A stretch of 64,000 nucleotides of DNA, from positions 62,001 through 126,000 of the forward strand of contig CANMFP010000002.1 of NCBI GenBank assembly GCA_947497265.1. The letters run 5' to 3'. This document shows positions 1 through 11,878 of this stretch, piece after piece (positions within the stretch are counted from its first letter, which is position 1; every line of letters begins with the position of its first letter). Both the position numbers and the translations under genes were made by a program. This DNA comes from an uncultured Isoptericola sp. (GTDB taxonomy: Bacteria; Actinomycetota; Actinomycetes; Actinomycetales; Cellulomonadaceae). A model generated the notes under the pieces. That model saw only the letters and a list, made by a program, of their open reading frames with translations. It was not told the origin of the DNA and ran no database searches.

Positions 1-1929
1 CCGTGGCGGGCGCTGCCGCAGCGGGCGCGTGACGCCGTCCTGCACGGGCGCAACCATCAGGTGCACGTCAAGTACCGCAACCGGTGGGGCCGCGAACGCC
101 AGTACTCGACCGGGTTCGAGGGTGCTGTGACGTTCATCGAGCGCCGGCACACGGAGACCGAGTCGGACTGGTCGAAGGAGCGCTACGAGGCCTACATGCG
201 CGAGGTCCCGTGCCCCGAGTGCCACGGAGCACGCCTCAAGCCGGAGGTCCTCGCCGTCAAGGTCGGCTCGAAGTCGATCTGGGACGTGTGCCGGCTGCCG
301 ATCGGCGCCGCCAAGGAGTACCTGGACGCCCTCGAGCTCGGGTCCCGGGAGACGGCGATCGCGGGCGAGGTGCTCAAGGAGATCCACGCCCGGCTGGGCT
401 TCCTGCTGGACGTCGGTCTGCACTACCTGACCCTGGAGCGGGCCGCGGGGACGCTGTCGGGCGGCGAGGCGCAGCGCATCCGACTGGCGACCCAGATCGG
501 CTCCGGCCTGGTCGGGGTCCTGTACGTGCTCGACGAGCCCAGCATCGGGCTGCACCAGCGTGACAACCGGCGGCTGATCGACACCCTCACCCGCCTGCGG
601 GACCTCGGCAACACCCTGATCGTCGTCGAGCACGACGAGGACACGATCCGCGCGGCCGACTGGATCGTCGACGTCGGTCCCGGCGCGGGCGAGCACGGCG
701 GCGCCGTCGTGCACTCCGGCGACTACGCCGGCCTGCTCGAGGCCGAGGGTTCGATGACCGGCGCGTACCTGGCCGGCCGGCGGAGCATCGCGCTGCCCGC
801 GGTGCGCCGCGGCGTCGATCCCGCGCGGCAGGTGTCCGTCGTCGGTGCGCGGGAGAACAACCTGCGAGACATCGACGTCTCGTTCCCGCTCGGCGTGCTC
901 ACCGCCGTGACGGGCGTCTCGGGCTCGGGCAAGTCGACCCTGGTGAACTCGATCCTGCACACCGTCCTGGCCAACGAGCTGAACGGGGCCCGCCAGGTCC
1001 CCGGACGGCACACGCGCGTGACCGGGACGGACCAGCTGGACAAGGTCGTGCACGTCGACCAGGGTCCGATCGGCCGGACGCCGCGCTCGAACCCCGCGAC
1101 CTACACGGGGGTGTGGGACCGGGTGCGCAAGATCTTCGCCGAGACCGAGGAGGCGAAGGTCCGAGGCTACGGACCCGGGCGGTTCTCCTTCAACGTCAAG
1201 GGCGGCCGCTGCGAGGCGTGCTCGGGCGACGGCACGCTGAAGATCGAGATGAACTTCCTGCCCGACGTCTACGTCCCGTGCGAGGTCTGCCACGGTGCGC
1301 GGTACAACCGCGAGACCCTCGAGGTGCACTTCAAAGGCAAGACGGTCGCCGACGTGCTCGCCATGCCCATCGAGGAGGCCGCCGAGTTCTTCGCGGCGTT
1401 CCCCGCGATCTCCCGGCACCTGTCCACGCTCGTGGACGTCGGCCTGGGCTACGTGCGGCTCGGACAACCGGCCCCGACGCTCTCCGGCGGCGAGGCGCAG
1501 CGGGTGAAGCTCGCCAGCGAGCTGCAGAAGCGGTCGACCGGCCGCACGGTGTACGTGCTGGACGAGCCCACCACAGGCCTGCACTTCGAGGACATCCGCA
1601 AGCTCCTGGGCGTCCTGCAGTCGTTGGCGGACAAGGGCAACACGGTGCTCGTCATCGAGCACAACCTCGATGTCGTCAAGAGCGCCGACTGGGTCGTCGA
1701 CATGGGCCCCGAGGGCGGCTCGGGCGGCGGCACGGTGGTGGCGCAGGGCACCCCCGAGCAGGTCGCGGAGGTCGAGGAGAGCCACACGGGGCGCTACCTC
1801 GCCGAGGTCCTCGCGGCACATCCAGACGTCCCGGTCGAGCCGCCGGCGCCGTCGTCCGCCGCGGCCGCGGTGCCTGCGGGACGCAAGAGCACGAAGAAGG
1901 CCCGAGCCACCAAGCGCGACGCCGCCTGA
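1..1929 (+). CDS. uvrA: UvrA, excinuclease ABC subunit A (5' end outside window)
   Basis: ATPase that loads UvrB onto damaged DNA in nucleotide excision repair. The reading frame is open from base 1, so about the last 640 residues of a roughly 950-1000 residue protein are present. Visible: a CPECHGARL cysteine motif, an ABC signature LSGGEAQR followed by [13 protein letters not shown], the second Walker [10 protein letters not shown] (near base 925), a CEAC...CEVCHGAR zinc finger, and the second signature with [17 protein letters not shown]. The tail is Ala/Pro-rich and then Lys/Arg-rich ([13 protein letters not shown]), which is lineage-variable. The GTG at 61 is internal, not the start. uvrC lies two genes downstream. 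Confidence 0.97.
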   Translation, partial: PWRALPQRARDAVLHGRNHQVHVKYRNRWGRERQYSTGFEGAVTFIERRHTETESDWSKERYEAYMREVPCPECHGARLKPEVLAVKVGSKSIWDVCRLPIGAAKEYLDALELGSRETAIAGEVLKEIHARLGFLLDVGLHYLTLERAAGTLSGGEAQRIRLATQIGSGLVGVLYVLDEPSIGLHQRDNRRLIDTLTRLRDLGNTLIVVEHDEDTIRAADWIVDVGPGAGEHGGAVVHSGDYAGLLEAEGSMTGAYLAGRRSIALPAVRRGVDPARQVSVVGARENNLRDIDVSFPLGVLTAVTGVSGSGKSTLVNSILHTVLANELNGARQVPGRHTRVTGTDQLDKVVHVDQGPIGRTPRSNPATYTGVWDRVRKIFAETEEAKVRGYGPGRFSFNVKGGRCEACSGDGTLKIEMNFLPDVYVPCEVCHGARYNRETLEVHFKGKTVADVLAMPIEEAAEFFAAFPAISRHLSTLVDVGLGYVRLGQPAPTLSGGEAQRVKLASELQKRSTGRTVYVLDEPTTGLHFEDIRKLLGVLQSLADKGNTVLVIEHNLDVVKSADWVVDMGPEGGSGGGTVVAQGTPEQVAEVEESHTGRYLAEVLAAHPDVPVEPPAPSSAAAAVPAGRKSTKKARATKRDAA

Positions 1930-1947
1930 ACCTCTACGGTGTTGGCC

Positions 1948-2457
1948 ATGGGAGCTCACCACGGATACTCGGTCGCGGTCCGCTGGCCCGCTGCAGGCGT
2001 CCAGGCCGGCGGTCCGGACACGGTGACCTCGTCCTACACCGCGTACACGCGTGACCACGACGTCGTGCTGCCCGGACGCCCCGTGCTGCCCGGCTCGGCG
2101 GACCCGCAGTTCCGCGGCGACCCGGAGCGGTTCAGCCCCGAGGACCTGTTCGTCGCGAGCCTGTCCCAGTGCCACATGCTGTGGTTCCTGCACCTGGCGG
2201 CCGAGTCCGGCCTGGAGGTGCGCGAGTACAGCGACGACGCCACGGGGACGATGCGGGTCGAGGCCCGCGGCGAGGGCCAGTTCACCGACGTGACGCTGCA
2301 CCCCCGGGTGGTCGTCGAGTCGGGGGAGCGGGCCACGGACGAGCACGTCGCGAACCTGCACCATCGCGCGCACGCGCTGTGCTTCCTGGCTCGCAGCGTG
2401 AACTTCAGGGTGCTGGTCGAGCCGGCGCCGCTGCACGTGGCGGACGCCGCCGCCTGA
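1948..2457 (+). CDS. OsmC/Ohr-family peroxide-detoxification protein
   Basis: Small cytoplasmic protein of the OsmC/Ohr fold, a family of thiol-dependent hydroperoxide reductases. The two redox cysteines are seen in SLSQCHM and in HALCFLARS, separated by the usual beta-rich stretch. At about 169 residues the length is normal. The ATG at 1948 is preferred; an in-frame GTG nine bases upstream is possible, and neither has a strong Shine-Dalgarno. It starts 18 nt after the uvrA stop and ends 41 nt before uvrC, so it may be co-transcribed with the repair genes. The substrate cannot be read from sequence. Confidence 0.85.
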   Translation: MGAHHGYSVAVRWPAAGVQAGGPDTVTSSYTAYTRDHDVVLPGRPVLPGSADPQFRGDPERFSPEDLFVASLSQCHMLWFLHLAAESGLEVREYSDDATGTMRVEARGEGQFTDVTLHPRVVVESGERATDEHVANLHHRAHALCFLARSVNFRVLVEPAPLHVADAAA

Positions 2458-2498
2458 GCGTTTCGGGAGATGTCGGTGACCTGACCTAACCTGGGCCC

Positions 2499-4520
2499 AT
2501 GGCCGACCCCGCGACATATCGACCTCGGCCGGGAGAGATCCCGACCTCGCCGGGCGTGTACCGGTTCCGCGACGCGCACGGCCGTGTGATCTACGTGGGC
2601 AAGGCGAAGAGCCTGCGCCAGCGGCTGTCCAGCTACTTCCAGGATGTCGCCAACCTGCACCACCGTACGCAGCAGATGGTCACCACGGCGGCGTCGGTCG
2701 AGTGGACGGTCGTCGGCACCGAGGTGGAGGCTCTCGCCCTGGAGTACTCCTGGATCAAGGAGTACGACCCCCGCTTCAACGTCAAGTACCGCGACGACAA
2801 GTCCTACCCGTACCTCGCGGTCACGATGGGTGACGAGGTCCCCCGCGCACAGGTGATGCGCGGCGCGAAGCGTCCGGGGACCCGCTACTTCGGCCCCTAC
2901 GGTCACGCATGGGCGATCCGCGAGACCCTCGACCTCCTGCTGCGGGTGTTCCCCGTGCGGACCTGCTCGGCCGGGGTCTACCGGCGGGCGCAGCAGTCGG
3001 GACGCCCGTGCCTGCTCGGCTACATCGACAAGTGCGCGGCGCCCTGCGTCGGCCGGATCAGCGTCGAGGACCACCACGACCTGGCGAGCGACCTGTGCGA
3101 CTTCATGGCAGGCGACACGGCGCGCTTCGTCCGCCGGCTCGAGGCGGAGATGTCCGCGGCTGCCGCGGACCTGGAGTACGAGCAGGCGGCCCGGCTGCGC
3201 GACGACCTGGCGGCCCTGCGGCGCGTGACGGAGAAGAACGCCGTCGTGCTCTCCGACGCGACGGACGCCGACGTCTTCTCCATGGTGGGGGACGAGCTGG
3301 AAGCGGCGGTCCAGGTGTTCCACGTCCGCGGAGGCAGGATCCGTGGCCAGCGCGGCTGGATCGTGGAGAAGGTCGAGGACGCGACCGACGCCGAGCTCGT
3401 GGAGCACCTCCTCCAGCAGGTCTACGGGGCCGTGGACGACGCGCGCGACCCGGACGCGTCCGAGCGTGAGGCGCGAGCCGTCGCGCGTGACGCGGTGCCG
3501 CGAGAGGTCCTGGTGCCGATCCTGCCCGCCGACCTCGAGCAGGTCACCGCGTGGCTGACCGGCCTGCGTGGTGCCCGGGTGGACGTCCGCGTCCCGCAGC
3601 GGGGCGACAAGCGCGAGCTCGCCGAGACGGTCCGCAAGAACGCCGAGCAGGCGCTCGCCCTGCACCGCACCCGGCGAGCCGGTGACCTCACGACGCGCAG
3701 CCAGGCGCTGGCCGAACTGCAGGAGGCCCTCGGGCTGGACGAGGCACCGCTGCGGATCGAGTGCTACGACGTCTCGCACACCCAGGGCACCTACCAGTCG
3801 GCGTCGATGGTCGTCTTCGAGGACGGGCTGCCGCGCAAGAGCGAGTACCGGTCGTTCTCGGTGCGCGGTCCGGAGGGCGACGGGGCGGCGGACGACACCG
3901 CGGCGATGTACGAGGTGATCACCCGCCGGTTCAAGCGCTACCTGGCCGATCGCCACGCATCGGGCGAGCTCGGGTCGACCGGCGAGGTCGGGGCGGAGGT
4001 CGACCCGGAGGAACGCCGGCGATTCGCCTACCCGCCGCACCTCGTCGTCGTCGACGGCGGCCCGCCGCAGGTCGCGGCGGCCGCCCGCGCGCTCGCGGAT
4101 CTCGGCGTGACCGACGTCGCCCTGTGCGGGCTGGCGAAGCGGCTCGAGGAGGTGTGGGTGCCGGACGACGACTACCCCGTCATCCTGCAGCGCGCGTCCC
4201 AGGGCCTGTACCTGCTGCAGCGCGTACGGGACGAGGCGCACCGGTTCGCGATCGCCCAGCACCGCCGTCGCCGGAGCAAGGGGATGGTCTCCTCCGTGCT
4301 CGACGACGTCCCGGGCCTGGGCCCCGCACGTCAGCAGGCGCTGCTCGCGCGGTTCGGCTCGGTCAAGCGGCTGCGCTCGGCGAGCGCGGCGGAGATCGCC
4401 GAGGTCAAGGGGATGGGGGTACGGACCGCCCAGGCGGTGGTCGACGCCCTGGCGAAGAGCGACACCGTCGGCCCGGCGAGCACCGTGCAGGGCTCCCGGG
4501 CTGGCATGCTTGACCCATGA
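2499..4520 (+). CDS. uvrC: UvrC, excinuclease ABC subunit C
   Basis: Dual-incision endonuclease of nucleotide excision repair, 673 residues as usual for actinobacteria. Domains in order: GIY-YIG nuclease (residues about 15-95, [10 protein letters not shown]...[13 protein letters not shown]), a cysteine-containing linker, UVR motif (about 220-250, [12 protein letters not shown]) for UvrB contact, RNase H-like endonuclease domain (about 385-550, with [10 protein letters not shown] and [10 protein letters not shown]), and tandem helix-hairpin-helix at the C terminus ([14 protein letters not shown]...[12 protein letters not shown]). It overlaps rapZ by 4 nt (ATGA), implying translational coupling. 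Confidence 0.98.
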   Translation: MADPATYRPRPGEIPTSPGVYRFRDAHGRVIYVGKAKSLRQRLSSYFQDVANLHHRTQQMVTTAASVEWTVVGTEVEALALEYSWIKEYDPRFNVKYRDDKSYPYLAVTMGDEVPRAQVMRGAKRPGTRYFGPYGHAWAIRETLDLLLRVFPVRTCSAGVYRRAQQSGRPCLLGYIDKCAAPCVGRISVEDHHDLASDLCDFMAGDTARFVRRLEAEMSAAAADLEYEQAARLRDDLAALRRVTEKNAVVLSDATDADVFSMVGDELEAAVQVFHVRGGRIRGQRGWIVEKVEDATDAELVEHLLQQVYGAVDDARDPDASEREARAVARDAVPREVLVPILPADLEQVTAWLTGLRGARVDVRVPQRGDKRELAETVRKNAEQALALHRTRRAGDLTTRSQALAELQEALGLDEAPLRIECYDVSHTQGTYQSASMVVFEDGLPRKSEYRSFSVRGPEGDGAADDTAAMYEVITRRFKRYLADRHASGELGSTGEVGAEVDPEERRRFAYPPHLVVVDGGPPQVAAAARALADLGVTDVALCGLAKRLEEVWVPDDDYPVILQRASQGLYLLQRVRDEAHRFAIAQHRRRRSKGMVSSVLDDVPGLGPARQQALLARFGSVKRLRSASAAEIAEVKGMGVRTAQAVVDALAKSDTVGPASTVQGSRAGMLDP

Positions 4521-5452
4521 GCGAACCGTCGCCCATCACCGTCCCTCAAGGCATCGCCGAGATCGAGGCCGCCACCCCCGCCCCGGACCGTTCCGACCCG
4601 GAGGTGCTCATCATCACCGGCATGTCCGGTGCGGGCCGCACCCGGGCGGCCGGCGTGCTGGAGGACCTCGACTGGTTCGTGGTCGACAACCTCCCGCCGC
4701 TGATGATCGTCCCGCTCGTCGACCTCATGACCAAGGCGGGCTCCTCCGTCGAGCGCCTCGCGGTCGTGGTCGACGTCCGCGGGCGCGAGTACTTCCCGGA
4801 GCTGACCGAGGCGCTCGGGCACCTGCGGTCGGGCGGGGTGACCTACCGGATCCTCTTCCTGAACGCCTCCGACGAGGTGCTCGTGCGGCGTTTCGAGAGC
4901 GTGCGCCGTCCGCACCCGCTGCAGGGTGACGGGAGGATCCTCGACGGCATCGCGGCGGAGCGCCGGGTGCTGGCCTCGATCGCCGAACGGGCGGACGTCG
5001 TCCTCGACACCACCGGGCTCTCGGTGCACGACCTCGCCAAGGAGGTGCGCGACGCCGTCGCCGCCGGCTCCGTCGACGCCCTGCGGATCAACGTCGTGGC
5101 GTTCGGGTTCAAGTACGGGCTGCCGCTCGACGCCGACCACGTCGCGGACGTGCGGTTCCTGGCGAACCCCTACTGGATCTCCGAGCTGCGGCACCTGACC
5201 GGCCAGGACGAGGCGGTGCGGAGCTACGTCCTGGCGCGACCGGGCGCGATGGAGTTCGTCGAGCGGTACGTCGCGGCCCTGGAGCCGGTCCTGGCGGGCT
5301 ACCTCGCCGAGGAGAAGCGGTACGTGACGATCGCCGTCGGCTGCACCGGCGGCAAGCACCGTTCCGTCGCCCTCGCCGGCGAGATCGCCGACCGGCTGCG
5401 GGCGACCGGGCAGCGCGTCACGGTCACCGCTCGCGACCTCGGGAAGGAATGA
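4517..5452 (+). CDS. rapZ: RapZ-type nucleotide-binding protein
   Basis: P-loop protein of the RapZ/YvcJ family, 311 residues. In E. coli RapZ steers a small RNA to RNase E. In actinobacteria the family forms a conserved set with YvcK and WhiA, with a less clear role. The Walker A is [10 protein letters not shown], where Arg replaces the usual Lys, a change common in actinobacterial members. WFVVDNLPP and the C-terminal [10 protein letters not shown] loop are family hallmarks. Its start lies inside the uvrC stop (4-nt overlap) and yvcK follows at once. Confidence 0.95.
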   Translation: MSEPSPITVPQGIAEIEAATPAPDRSDPEVLIITGMSGAGRTRAAGVLEDLDWFVVDNLPPLMIVPLVDLMTKAGSSVERLAVVVDVRGREYFPELTEALGHLRSGGVTYRILFLNASDEVLVRRFESVRRPHPLQGDGRILDGIAAERRVLASIAERADVVLDTTGLSVHDLAKEVRDAVAAGSVDALRINVVAFGFKYGLPLDADHVADVRFLANPYWISELRHLTGQDEAVRSYVLARPGAMEFVERYVAALEPVLAGYLAEEKRYVTIAVGCTGGKHRSVALAGEIADRLRATGQRVTVTARDLGKE

Positions 5453-5537
5453 GACGCTGACGCCCACACCAGCGGAGGGCATCGCACGGCCCTTCCCGAC
5501 GTCCCGCGACATCGGCGGCCCGGAAGGGCCGCGGACG

Positions 5538-6479
5538 GTGGCGCTCGGTGGCGGCCACGGCCTCGCCGCGAGCCTGGGAGCCCTGCGCCTCCTGACGGAC
5601 CGGCTCACGGCCGTGGTCACGGTGGCCGACGACGGCGGTTCCTCCGGCCGGTTGCGCGACGAGCTCGACGTCCTGCCACCGGGCGACCTGCGGATGGCGC
5701 TCGCGGCCCTGTGCGACGACTCGGAGTGGGGCAGGACGTGGAGCGACCTCCTGCAGCACCGGTTCGCCTCGGGCGGTGAGCTCGACGGGCACGCGATGGG
5801 CAACCTGCTCATCGTCTCGCTGTGGGAGCGTCTCGGGGACACGGTGGCCGGGCTCGACTGGGTGGGCCGCCTGCTCGGTGCGCGCGGCCGGGTGCTGCCG
5901 ATGGCGTCGGTGCCGCTCGTCGTCGAGGCCGACGTCGTGGACGGCGGGGTGTCGACCACGGTCGTGGGGCAGAGCAGCGTCGCCGTCTGCGGCAGCCGGA
6001 TCGACACCCTGCGGCTCCACCCCGCGGACCCTCCGGCGTGCCCCGAGGCCGTCCGTGCGGTCATGGAGGCCGACTGGGTCGTGATGGGCCCGGGGTCCTG
6101 GTACTCCTCGGTCCTGGTGCACCTGCTCGTGCCGGAGCTGGCGGCGGCCCTGCACGCCACGCCGGCACGCCGGTGCGTCACCCTCAACCTCAGTGCGGAA
6201 CCGGGGGAGACGAACGGGCTGACCGCCTCGGAGCACCTCGTGGCGCTGCGTCGGCACGCGCCCGGGCTGCGGATCGACGCGGTCCTCGCGGACCCGTCCG
6301 CCGTCGAGGACGCCGCGGAGCTGCGGGCTGCCGCGCGGTCCCTCGGGGCGAGGCTCGTGGTGGGGCAGGTGGCACGTGGCGACGGCACGCTGCGGCACGA
6401 CCCGTTGCGTCTCGCGGCGGCCTATCGCGACGTGTTCGAGGACCGGTCACCACGGGACGTGGACGGCGCCCACGACTGA
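5538..6479 (+). CDS. yvcK: YvcK/CuvA family, putative UDP-sugar-binding morphogenesis factor
   Basis: CofD-like Rossmann protein. Family members bind UDP-GlcNAc and affect cell-wall growth and use of gluconeogenic carbon. Seen: the glycine-rich [40 protein letters not shown] and MGPGSWYSS. The start is uncertain. GTG 5538 has GGAAGGG 9 nt upstream but begins inside the first beta strand. The frame stays open upstream, where CTG 5457 has GGAAGGA (5442-5448) at 8 nt and would add 27 residues (340 in total). It lies between rapZ and whiA, the standard actinobacterial order. Confidence 0.9.
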   Translation: MALGGGHGLAASLGALRLLTDRLTAVVTVADDGGSSGRLRDELDVLPPGDLRMALAALCDDSEWGRTWSDLLQHRFASGGELDGHAMGNLLIVSLWERLGDTVAGLDWVGRLLGARGRVLPMASVPLVVEADVVDGGVSTTVVGQSSVAVCGSRIDTLRLHPADPPACPEAVRAVMEADWVVMGPGSWYSSVLVHLLVPELAAALHATPARRCVTLNLSAEPGETNGLTASEHLVALRRHAPGLRIDAVLADPSAVEDAAELRAAARSLGARLVVGQVARGDGTLRHDPLRLAAAYRDVFEDRSPRDVDGAHD

Positions 6480-6514
6480 CGGCGCACGTCACGGGCGCGT
6501 GGCAGGATGACGCC

Positions 6515-7495
6515 ATGGCGCTGACGGTAGAGGTGAAGGACGAGCTGTCCCGGCACGTGGTGACCCGGACGTCGTGCCGCAAGGCCGAGGTCTCGGCGAT
6601 GCTCAGGTTCTCGGGCGGGCTGCACATCATCTCGGGCCGCGTGGTGATCGAGGCCGAGATCGACACGGAGTCGGCCGCGGCCCGCCTGCGGCGGGCGATC
6701 GTGGACCTGTACGGGCACTCCAGCGAGCTCATCGTGGTCAGGGCCGGCGGCCTGCGCAAGTACGACCGGTACGTCGTCCGGGTGGTGCGCGACGGCGAGT
6801 CGCTCGCCCGGCAGACCGGTCTGCTGGACTCGCGAGGGCGGCCCGTGCGAGGTCTGGCGCCCGAGGTCGTCTCGGGCGGCGTGGACGCGGCGGAGGCGGT
6901 GTGGCGGGGGGCGTTCCTCGCGCACGGCTCGCTGACCGAGCCCGGACGGTCCATGTCGCTCGAGGTGACGTGCCCGGGGCCGGAGGCGGCGCTGGCACTG
7001 GTGGGCGCGGCCCGGCGGATCGGGGTGCAGGCGAAGTCGCGCGAGGTCCGTGGCATCGACCGGGTCGTGGTGCGCGACGGCGACGCCATCAGCGAGGTGC
7101 TGCGCCGGATGGGGGCGGTGTCCACCCGTGCGACGTGGGAGGAACGGCGAGCCCGGCGCGAGGTGCGTGGCACGGCGAACCGGCTGGCGAACTTCGACGA
7201 CGCGAACCTGCGGCGCTCGGCGCGCGCGGCGGTCGCCGCGGGCGCGCGGGTCCAGCGAGCGTTCGAGATCCTCGGCGACGAGGTGCCGGAGCATCTGCGC
7301 GAGGCCGGCGAGCTGCGCCTGGCCCACAAGCAGGCGTCACTGGAGGAGCTCGGCCAGCTCGCGTCGCCGCAGCTCTCCAAGGACGCGGTGGCGGGGCGGA
7401 TCCGGCGGCTCCTCTCGACCGCCGACAAGCGCGCCATGGACCTCGGCGTCCCCGACACCGAAGCGGGCCTTTCGCCGGACCTGCTGGACCTCTGA
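6515..7495 (+). CDS. whiA: WhiA, sporulation/cell-division transcriptional regulator
   Basis: DNA-binding protein with a degenerate LAGLIDADG homing-endonuclease-like N-terminal domain and a C-terminal helix-turn-helix, 326 residues. Start ATG 6515 gives the conserved [13 protein letters not shown]. The middle shows [20 protein letters not shown] and [12 protein letters not shown]. The HTH end shows [25 protein letters not shown]. In Streptomyces WhiA acts with WhiB in sporulation. In non-sporulating actinobacteria it is kept next to rapZ and yvcK, as here, and is linked to division. Confidence 0.96.
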   Translation: MALTVEVKDELSRHVVTRTSCRKAEVSAMLRFSGGLHIISGRVVIEAEIDTESAAARLRRAIVDLYGHSSELIVVRAGGLRKYDRYVVRVVRDGESLARQTGLLDSRGRPVRGLAPEVVSGGVDAAEAVWRGAFLAHGSLTEPGRSMSLEVTCPGPEAALALVGAARRIGVQAKSREVRGIDRVVVRDGDAISEVLRRMGAVSTRATWEERRARREVRGTANRLANFDDANLRRSARAAVAAGARVQRAFEILGDEVPEHLREAGELRLAHKQASLEELGQLASPQLSKDAVAGRIRRLLSTADKRAMDLGVPDTEAGLSPDLLDL

Positions 7496-8742
<1,247 letters not shown>

Positions 8743-8767
8743 CGAACCGTCGCTCAACAGTGTGACC

Positions 8768-8835
8768 ACGACGTCCGCGGGTGCGCGGTCCGCCCGTCCC
8801 CGTGACGAGCGGCCCGCCGCACCCGCGGACGTCGT
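8768..8835 (+). other. 18-bp perfect inverted repeat between gap and pgk
   Basis: Left arm 8768-8785 (ACGACGTCCGCGGGTGCG) pairs perfectly with right arm 8818-8835 across a 32-nt loop. There is no T-run after it, and pgk follows 48 nt later in the same direction. It could be a partial terminator, an RNA-processing site or a 3' stabiliser that raises gap mRNA over pgk. The repeat is seen; the role is inference. Confidence 0.75.
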
Positions 8836-8883
8836 CGTGTCGCCAGAAGTACCCCACCCGACCTTCCTGCACGAGGTGAGCTC

Positions 8884-10083
8884 ATGAAGACGATCGACAC
8901 TCTCGGGGACCTGCGCGGCCGGCGCGTCCTCGTCCGCTCCGACTTCAACGTGCCGCTCGACGGCACGACCATCACGGACGACGGTCGCATCCGTGCGGCG
9001 CTGCCGACGCTGGAGCGCCTGGCCGACGCCGGCGCACGCGTCGTCGTCATGGCCCACCTGGGCCGACCGAAGGGCACGCCGGACCAGAAGTTCTCCCTGG
9101 CCCCCGTGGCCGCTCGCCTCGGCGAGCTGCTGGGGAAGGACGTCACCCTCGCCACGGACCTCGTCGGCGAGTCGGCCCGGTCCACCGTCGACGGCCTGGC
9201 CGACGGCCAGGTCGCCCTCCTCGAGAACGTCCGCTTCGACGCGCGCGAGACCTCCAAGGTCGACGCCGAGCGCGCCGAGCTGGCCGGCGAGCTCGCCGGT
9301 CTCGCGGACGCGTTCGTCTCCGACGGCTTCGGGGTCGTGCACCGCAAGCAGGCCTCGGTCTACGACGTCGCGCAGCTGCTCCCGGCGGTCGCCGGGGACC
9401 TGGTCCTCAAGGAGGTCGAGTCGCTCTCGCGCGCCACGACCGACCCGGAGCGTCCCTACGCCGTCGTGCTCGGCGGGTCCAAGGTGTCCGACAAGCTGGG
9501 CGTCATCGCCAACCTGCTGACCAAGGCCGACCGTCTGCTCATCGGCGGCGGCATGGTCTTCACGTTCCTCGCGGCCAAGGGCCACCCCGTCGGCTCCTCG
9601 CTGCTGGAGGAGGACCAGGTCGAGACGGTCAAGAACTACCTCGCCCAGGCCGAGGAGAACGGCGTCGAGATCGTCCTGCCCACCGACATCGTGGCCGCGG
9701 ACTCGTTCGCCGCGGACGCGCCGCACACGACGGTCCCCGCCGAGGAGATCCCCGACGGCAAGATGGGTCTGGACATCGGTCCGGACTCCGGCGAGCTCTT
9801 CGCCGCGAAGCTGGCGGACGCACGGACCATCGTCTGGAACGGCCCGATGGGGGTCTTCGAGTTCGACGCGTTCGCCGGCGGCACCCGTGCGGTCGCGCAG
9901 GGCATCGTCGACGCGACGGCCGACGGCGCCTTCTCGATCGTCGGCGGCGGAGACTCCGCGGCAGCGGTCCGCATCCTCGGCTTCGACGAGGAGGGCTTCA
10001 GCCACATCTCGACCGGCGGCGGCGCGAGCCTCGAGCTGCTCGAGGGCAAGGAGCTGCCCGGCCTGACCGTGCTGGCCGACTGA
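8884..10083 (+). CDS. pgk: Phosphoglycerate kinase
   Basis: Transfers phosphate from 1,3-bisphosphoglycerate to ADP in glycolysis. 399 residues, normal length. N-terminal RSDFNVPLD and HLGRPKG bind substrate. [25 protein letters not shown] and the nucleotide-binding [11 protein letters not shown] are present. ATG start with GAGGTGAG upstream. It sits 141 nt after gap, beyond the intergenic hairpin, and 56 nt before tpiA. Confidence 0.99.
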   Translation: MKTIDTLGDLRGRRVLVRSDFNVPLDGTTITDDGRIRAALPTLERLADAGARVVVMAHLGRPKGTPDQKFSLAPVAARLGELLGKDVTLATDLVGESARSTVDGLADGQVALLENVRFDARETSKVDAERAELAGELAGLADAFVSDGFGVVHRKQASVYDVAQLLPAVAGDLVLKEVESLSRATTDPERPYAVVLGGSKVSDKLGVIANLLTKADRLLIGGGMVFTFLAAKGHPVGSSLLEEDQVETVKNYLAQAEENGVEIVLPTDIVAADSFAADAPHTTVPAEEIPDGKMGLDIGPDSGELFAAKLADARTIVWNGPMGVFEFDAFAGGTRAVAQGIVDATADGAFSIVGGGDSAAAVRILGFDEEGFSHISTGGGASLELLEGKELPGLTVLAD

Positions 10084-10139
10084 GCCCGCCGCCCGACAGC
10101 TCCACGCGACCAACCAACCACGACACGAAGGGCACGACT

Positions 10140-10931
10140 GTGGCCACGAACCGCACGCCGCTGATGGCGGGCAACTGGAAGATGAACCTGGACCACGCCG
10201 AGGCGATCGCCGCGGTCCAGAAGCTCGCCTGGACCCTGAAGGACGCCGGGCACGACTACTCCGCGGTGGAGGTGGCGGTGCTCGCGCCGTTCACCGACCT
10301 GCGCTCGGTCCAGACCCTCGTGGACGCCGACAAGCTCGAGGTCCGCTACGGCGCTCAGGACATCTCGCAGCACGAGTCGGGGGCCTACACCGGTGAGGTC
10401 TCCGGGGCGATGATCGCCCGCCTGGGTTGCACCTACGTCGCCGTCGGCCACTCCGAGCGCCGCGAGTACCACGCCGAGGACGACGCGGTGGTCAACGCCA
10501 AGGTCAGGGCGGCCTTCGGCAAGGGCGTCACGCCGATCCTGTGCGTCGGGGAAGGCCTGGACGTCCGCAAGGCGGGCGACCAGGTCGCGTTCACCCTCGC
10601 TCAGCTCGACGCCGCGCTCGACGGCGTGCCCGCCGAGCAGGCCAAGGACCTCGTCGTCGCCTACGAGCCCGTCTGGGCGATCGGGACCGGCGAGGTCGCG
10701 ACGCCGGAGGACGCGCAGGAGGTCTGCGGCGCGGTCCGCTCCCGCCTCGCCGAGCTCTACGACGCTGCGCTGGCAGACGGCGTCCGCGTGCTCTACGGCG
10801 GTTCGGTCAAGTCGGGCAACGTCGCGCAGATCATGGCGCAGCCCGACGTCGACGGCGCTCTGGTGGGAGGCGCGAGCCTCGACCCGGAGGAGTTCGCGAA
10901 GATCGCGCGGTACCAGTCGCACGTCGCGTGA
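10140..10931 (+). CDS. tpiA: Triosephosphate isomerase
   Basis: Interconverts dihydroxyacetone phosphate and glyceraldehyde 3-phosphate. 263 residues, TIM barrel. Catalytic Lys in AGNWKMN, electrophilic His in VGHSERREY, catalytic Glu in [11 protein letters not shown], phosphate loop [12 protein letters not shown] start with GAAGGG upstream. Last gene of the gap-pgk-tpiA set; secG follows after 169 nt. Confidence 0.99.
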   Translation: MATNRTPLMAGNWKMNLDHAEAIAAVQKLAWTLKDAGHDYSAVEVAVLAPFTDLRSVQTLVDADKLEVRYGAQDISQHESGAYTGEVSGAMIARLGCTYVAVGHSERREYHAEDDAVVNAKVRAAFGKGVTPILCVGEGLDVRKAGDQVAFTLAQLDAALDGVPAEQAKDLVVAYEPVWAIGTGEVATPEDAQEVCGAVRSRLAELYDAALADGVRVLYGGSVKSGNVAQIMAQPDVDGALVGGASLDPEEFAKIARYQSHVA

Positions 10932-11029
10932 CGCATCGGGCGGCGCTCCGGTGCTCGCCCTCCGGACGCCTCTCGTGGCGGTCAGCCCTCGGTCATGCCA
11001 GGGGTTCGCCACGGGAGGCGTTCGTCACC

Positions 11030-11059
11030 TAGTCTTGACCCCGCCGGGCAATCCCGGCG
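11030..11059 (+). promoter_or_regulatory. secG: Putative secG promoter element and leader hairpin
   Basis: TAGTCT (11030-11035) fits a -10 hexamer, and transcription would start near 11042. There the RNA would open with a perfect 7-bp hairpin, CGCCGGG (11042-11048) and CCCGGCG (11053-11059) around a CAAT loop. That would leave a 59-nt leader before the secG ATG. No -35 is clear. The hairpin is seen; the promoter is inferred. Confidence 0.4.
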
Positions 11060-11100
11060 ACGTCAGCCCGCCGTGAGGCGGCCGAGAACCGAGGACACCA

Positions 11101-11346
11101 ATGTTCGACGCGTTGACCATCTTCCTGAACGTCGTGCTCGTGCTCACCAGTGCGTTCCTGATCCTGCTGATCTTGATGCACAAGGGCAAGGGTGGTGGCA
11201 TGTCCGACATGTTCGGTGGTGGTATGTCGAGCGCGGCGGGCAGCTCTGGGGTCGCCGAGCGCAACCTCAACCGCATCACCGTCGGCATCGCGCTGGTGTG
11301 GACCGTCGTGGTCGTTCTCCTCGGGCTCGCCACCAAGGTGAGCTGA
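11101..11346 (+). CDS. secG: SecG, preprotein translocase subunit
   Basis: Small subunit of the SecYEG channel in the cytoplasmic membrane, 81 residues. Two hydrophobic helices (about residues 5-22 and 59-77) flank a Gly/Ser/Met-rich cytoplasmic loop beginning HKGKGGGMSDMFGGG, the classical SecG arrangement. Position after tpiA and before rbpA is standard in actinobacteria. GAGGAC upstream of the ATG is a modest ribosome-binding site. Confidence 0.95.
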   Translation: MFDALTIFLNVVLVLTSAFLILLILMHKGKGGGMSDMFGGGMSSAAGSSGVAERNLNRITVGIALVWTVVVVLLGLATKVS

Positions 11347-11454
11347 CGGACCAAGAGCCGCTCAGTGGGGTGCGGCGTCGGGCGGTGGGGGCGCCGCCGG
11401 GCACGAGGATCGTCCGTGGGTGTGAGCCCACAGAGTCGAAGGTGAGGACGACAC

Positions 11455-11820
11455 GTGGCATCTGGACACGCCATCCGTGGTTCGCGCGTCGGAGCCGGCC
11501 CGATGGGAGAGCAGGAACGCGGCGAGATGGCGCCGCGGACCGTGGTCTCCTACTGGTGCCTCAACGGTCATGAGACACGGCCGAGCTTCGCCGCGATCGA
11601 GCAGCTGGAGCCCCCCGAGTTCTGGGACTGTCCGCGCTGCGGGTTCCCGGCCGGGCAGGACGCGGCACACCCGCCGGCTCCGCTGCGCAACGAGCCGTAC
11701 AAGACGCATCTGGCCTACGTGAAGGAGCGGCGGTCCGAGGAGGACGGCGCTGCCCTGCTGGAGGAGGCTCTCGCGACGTTGCGGGACCGGCGCTCCGGAG
11801 GGCTCGCGACGACTCGCTGA
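11455..11820 (+). CDS. rbpA: RbpA, RNA polymerase-binding protein
   Basis: Actinobacterial transcription activator that binds RNA polymerase holoenzyme and the primary sigma factor and stabilises the open complex. 121 residues from GTG 11455. N-terminal RGSRVGAGPMGEQERGE, core YWCLNGHETRPSFA and FWDCPRCGFPAG (metal or fold cysteines), and the sigma-interacting C-terminal helix ending in LATLRDRRSGG. A later GTG or ATG would remove the conserved N-terminal tail, so this start is kept. It ends just before a bidirectional terminator. Confidence 0.96.
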   Translation: MASGHAIRGSRVGAGPMGEQERGEMAPRTVVSYWCLNGHETRPSFAAIEQLEPPEFWDCPRCGFPAGQDAAHPPAPLRNEPYKTHLAYVKERRSEEDGAALLEEALATLRDRRSGGLATTR

Positions 11821-11824
11821 CGCA

Positions 11825-11858
11825 CGAGGGGCGGTCCCGTACTCGGGACCGCCCCTCG
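11825..11858. terminator. Bidirectional hairpin between rbpA and pgl
   Basis: Perfect 15-bp stem, CGAGGGGCGGTCCCG (11825-11839) with its complement (11844-11858), loop TACT. It sits between two convergent genes, 4 nt after the rbpA stop and 20 nt from the pgl stop. It lacks a U-tract, as is usual for actinobacterial terminators. Confidence 0.85.
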
Positions 11859-11878
11859 CGTCGTCGGGGTGAGGCCGC

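Noticed and set aside
2034-4262. 742-residue minus-strand open frame over uvrC
   Set aside because: Antisense shadow caused by GC-rich third positions; no domain, and uvrC on the plus strand is certain. The same holds for the other long antisense frames, for example 7543-10113, 16448-19969, 12823-15276 and 24678-26753.
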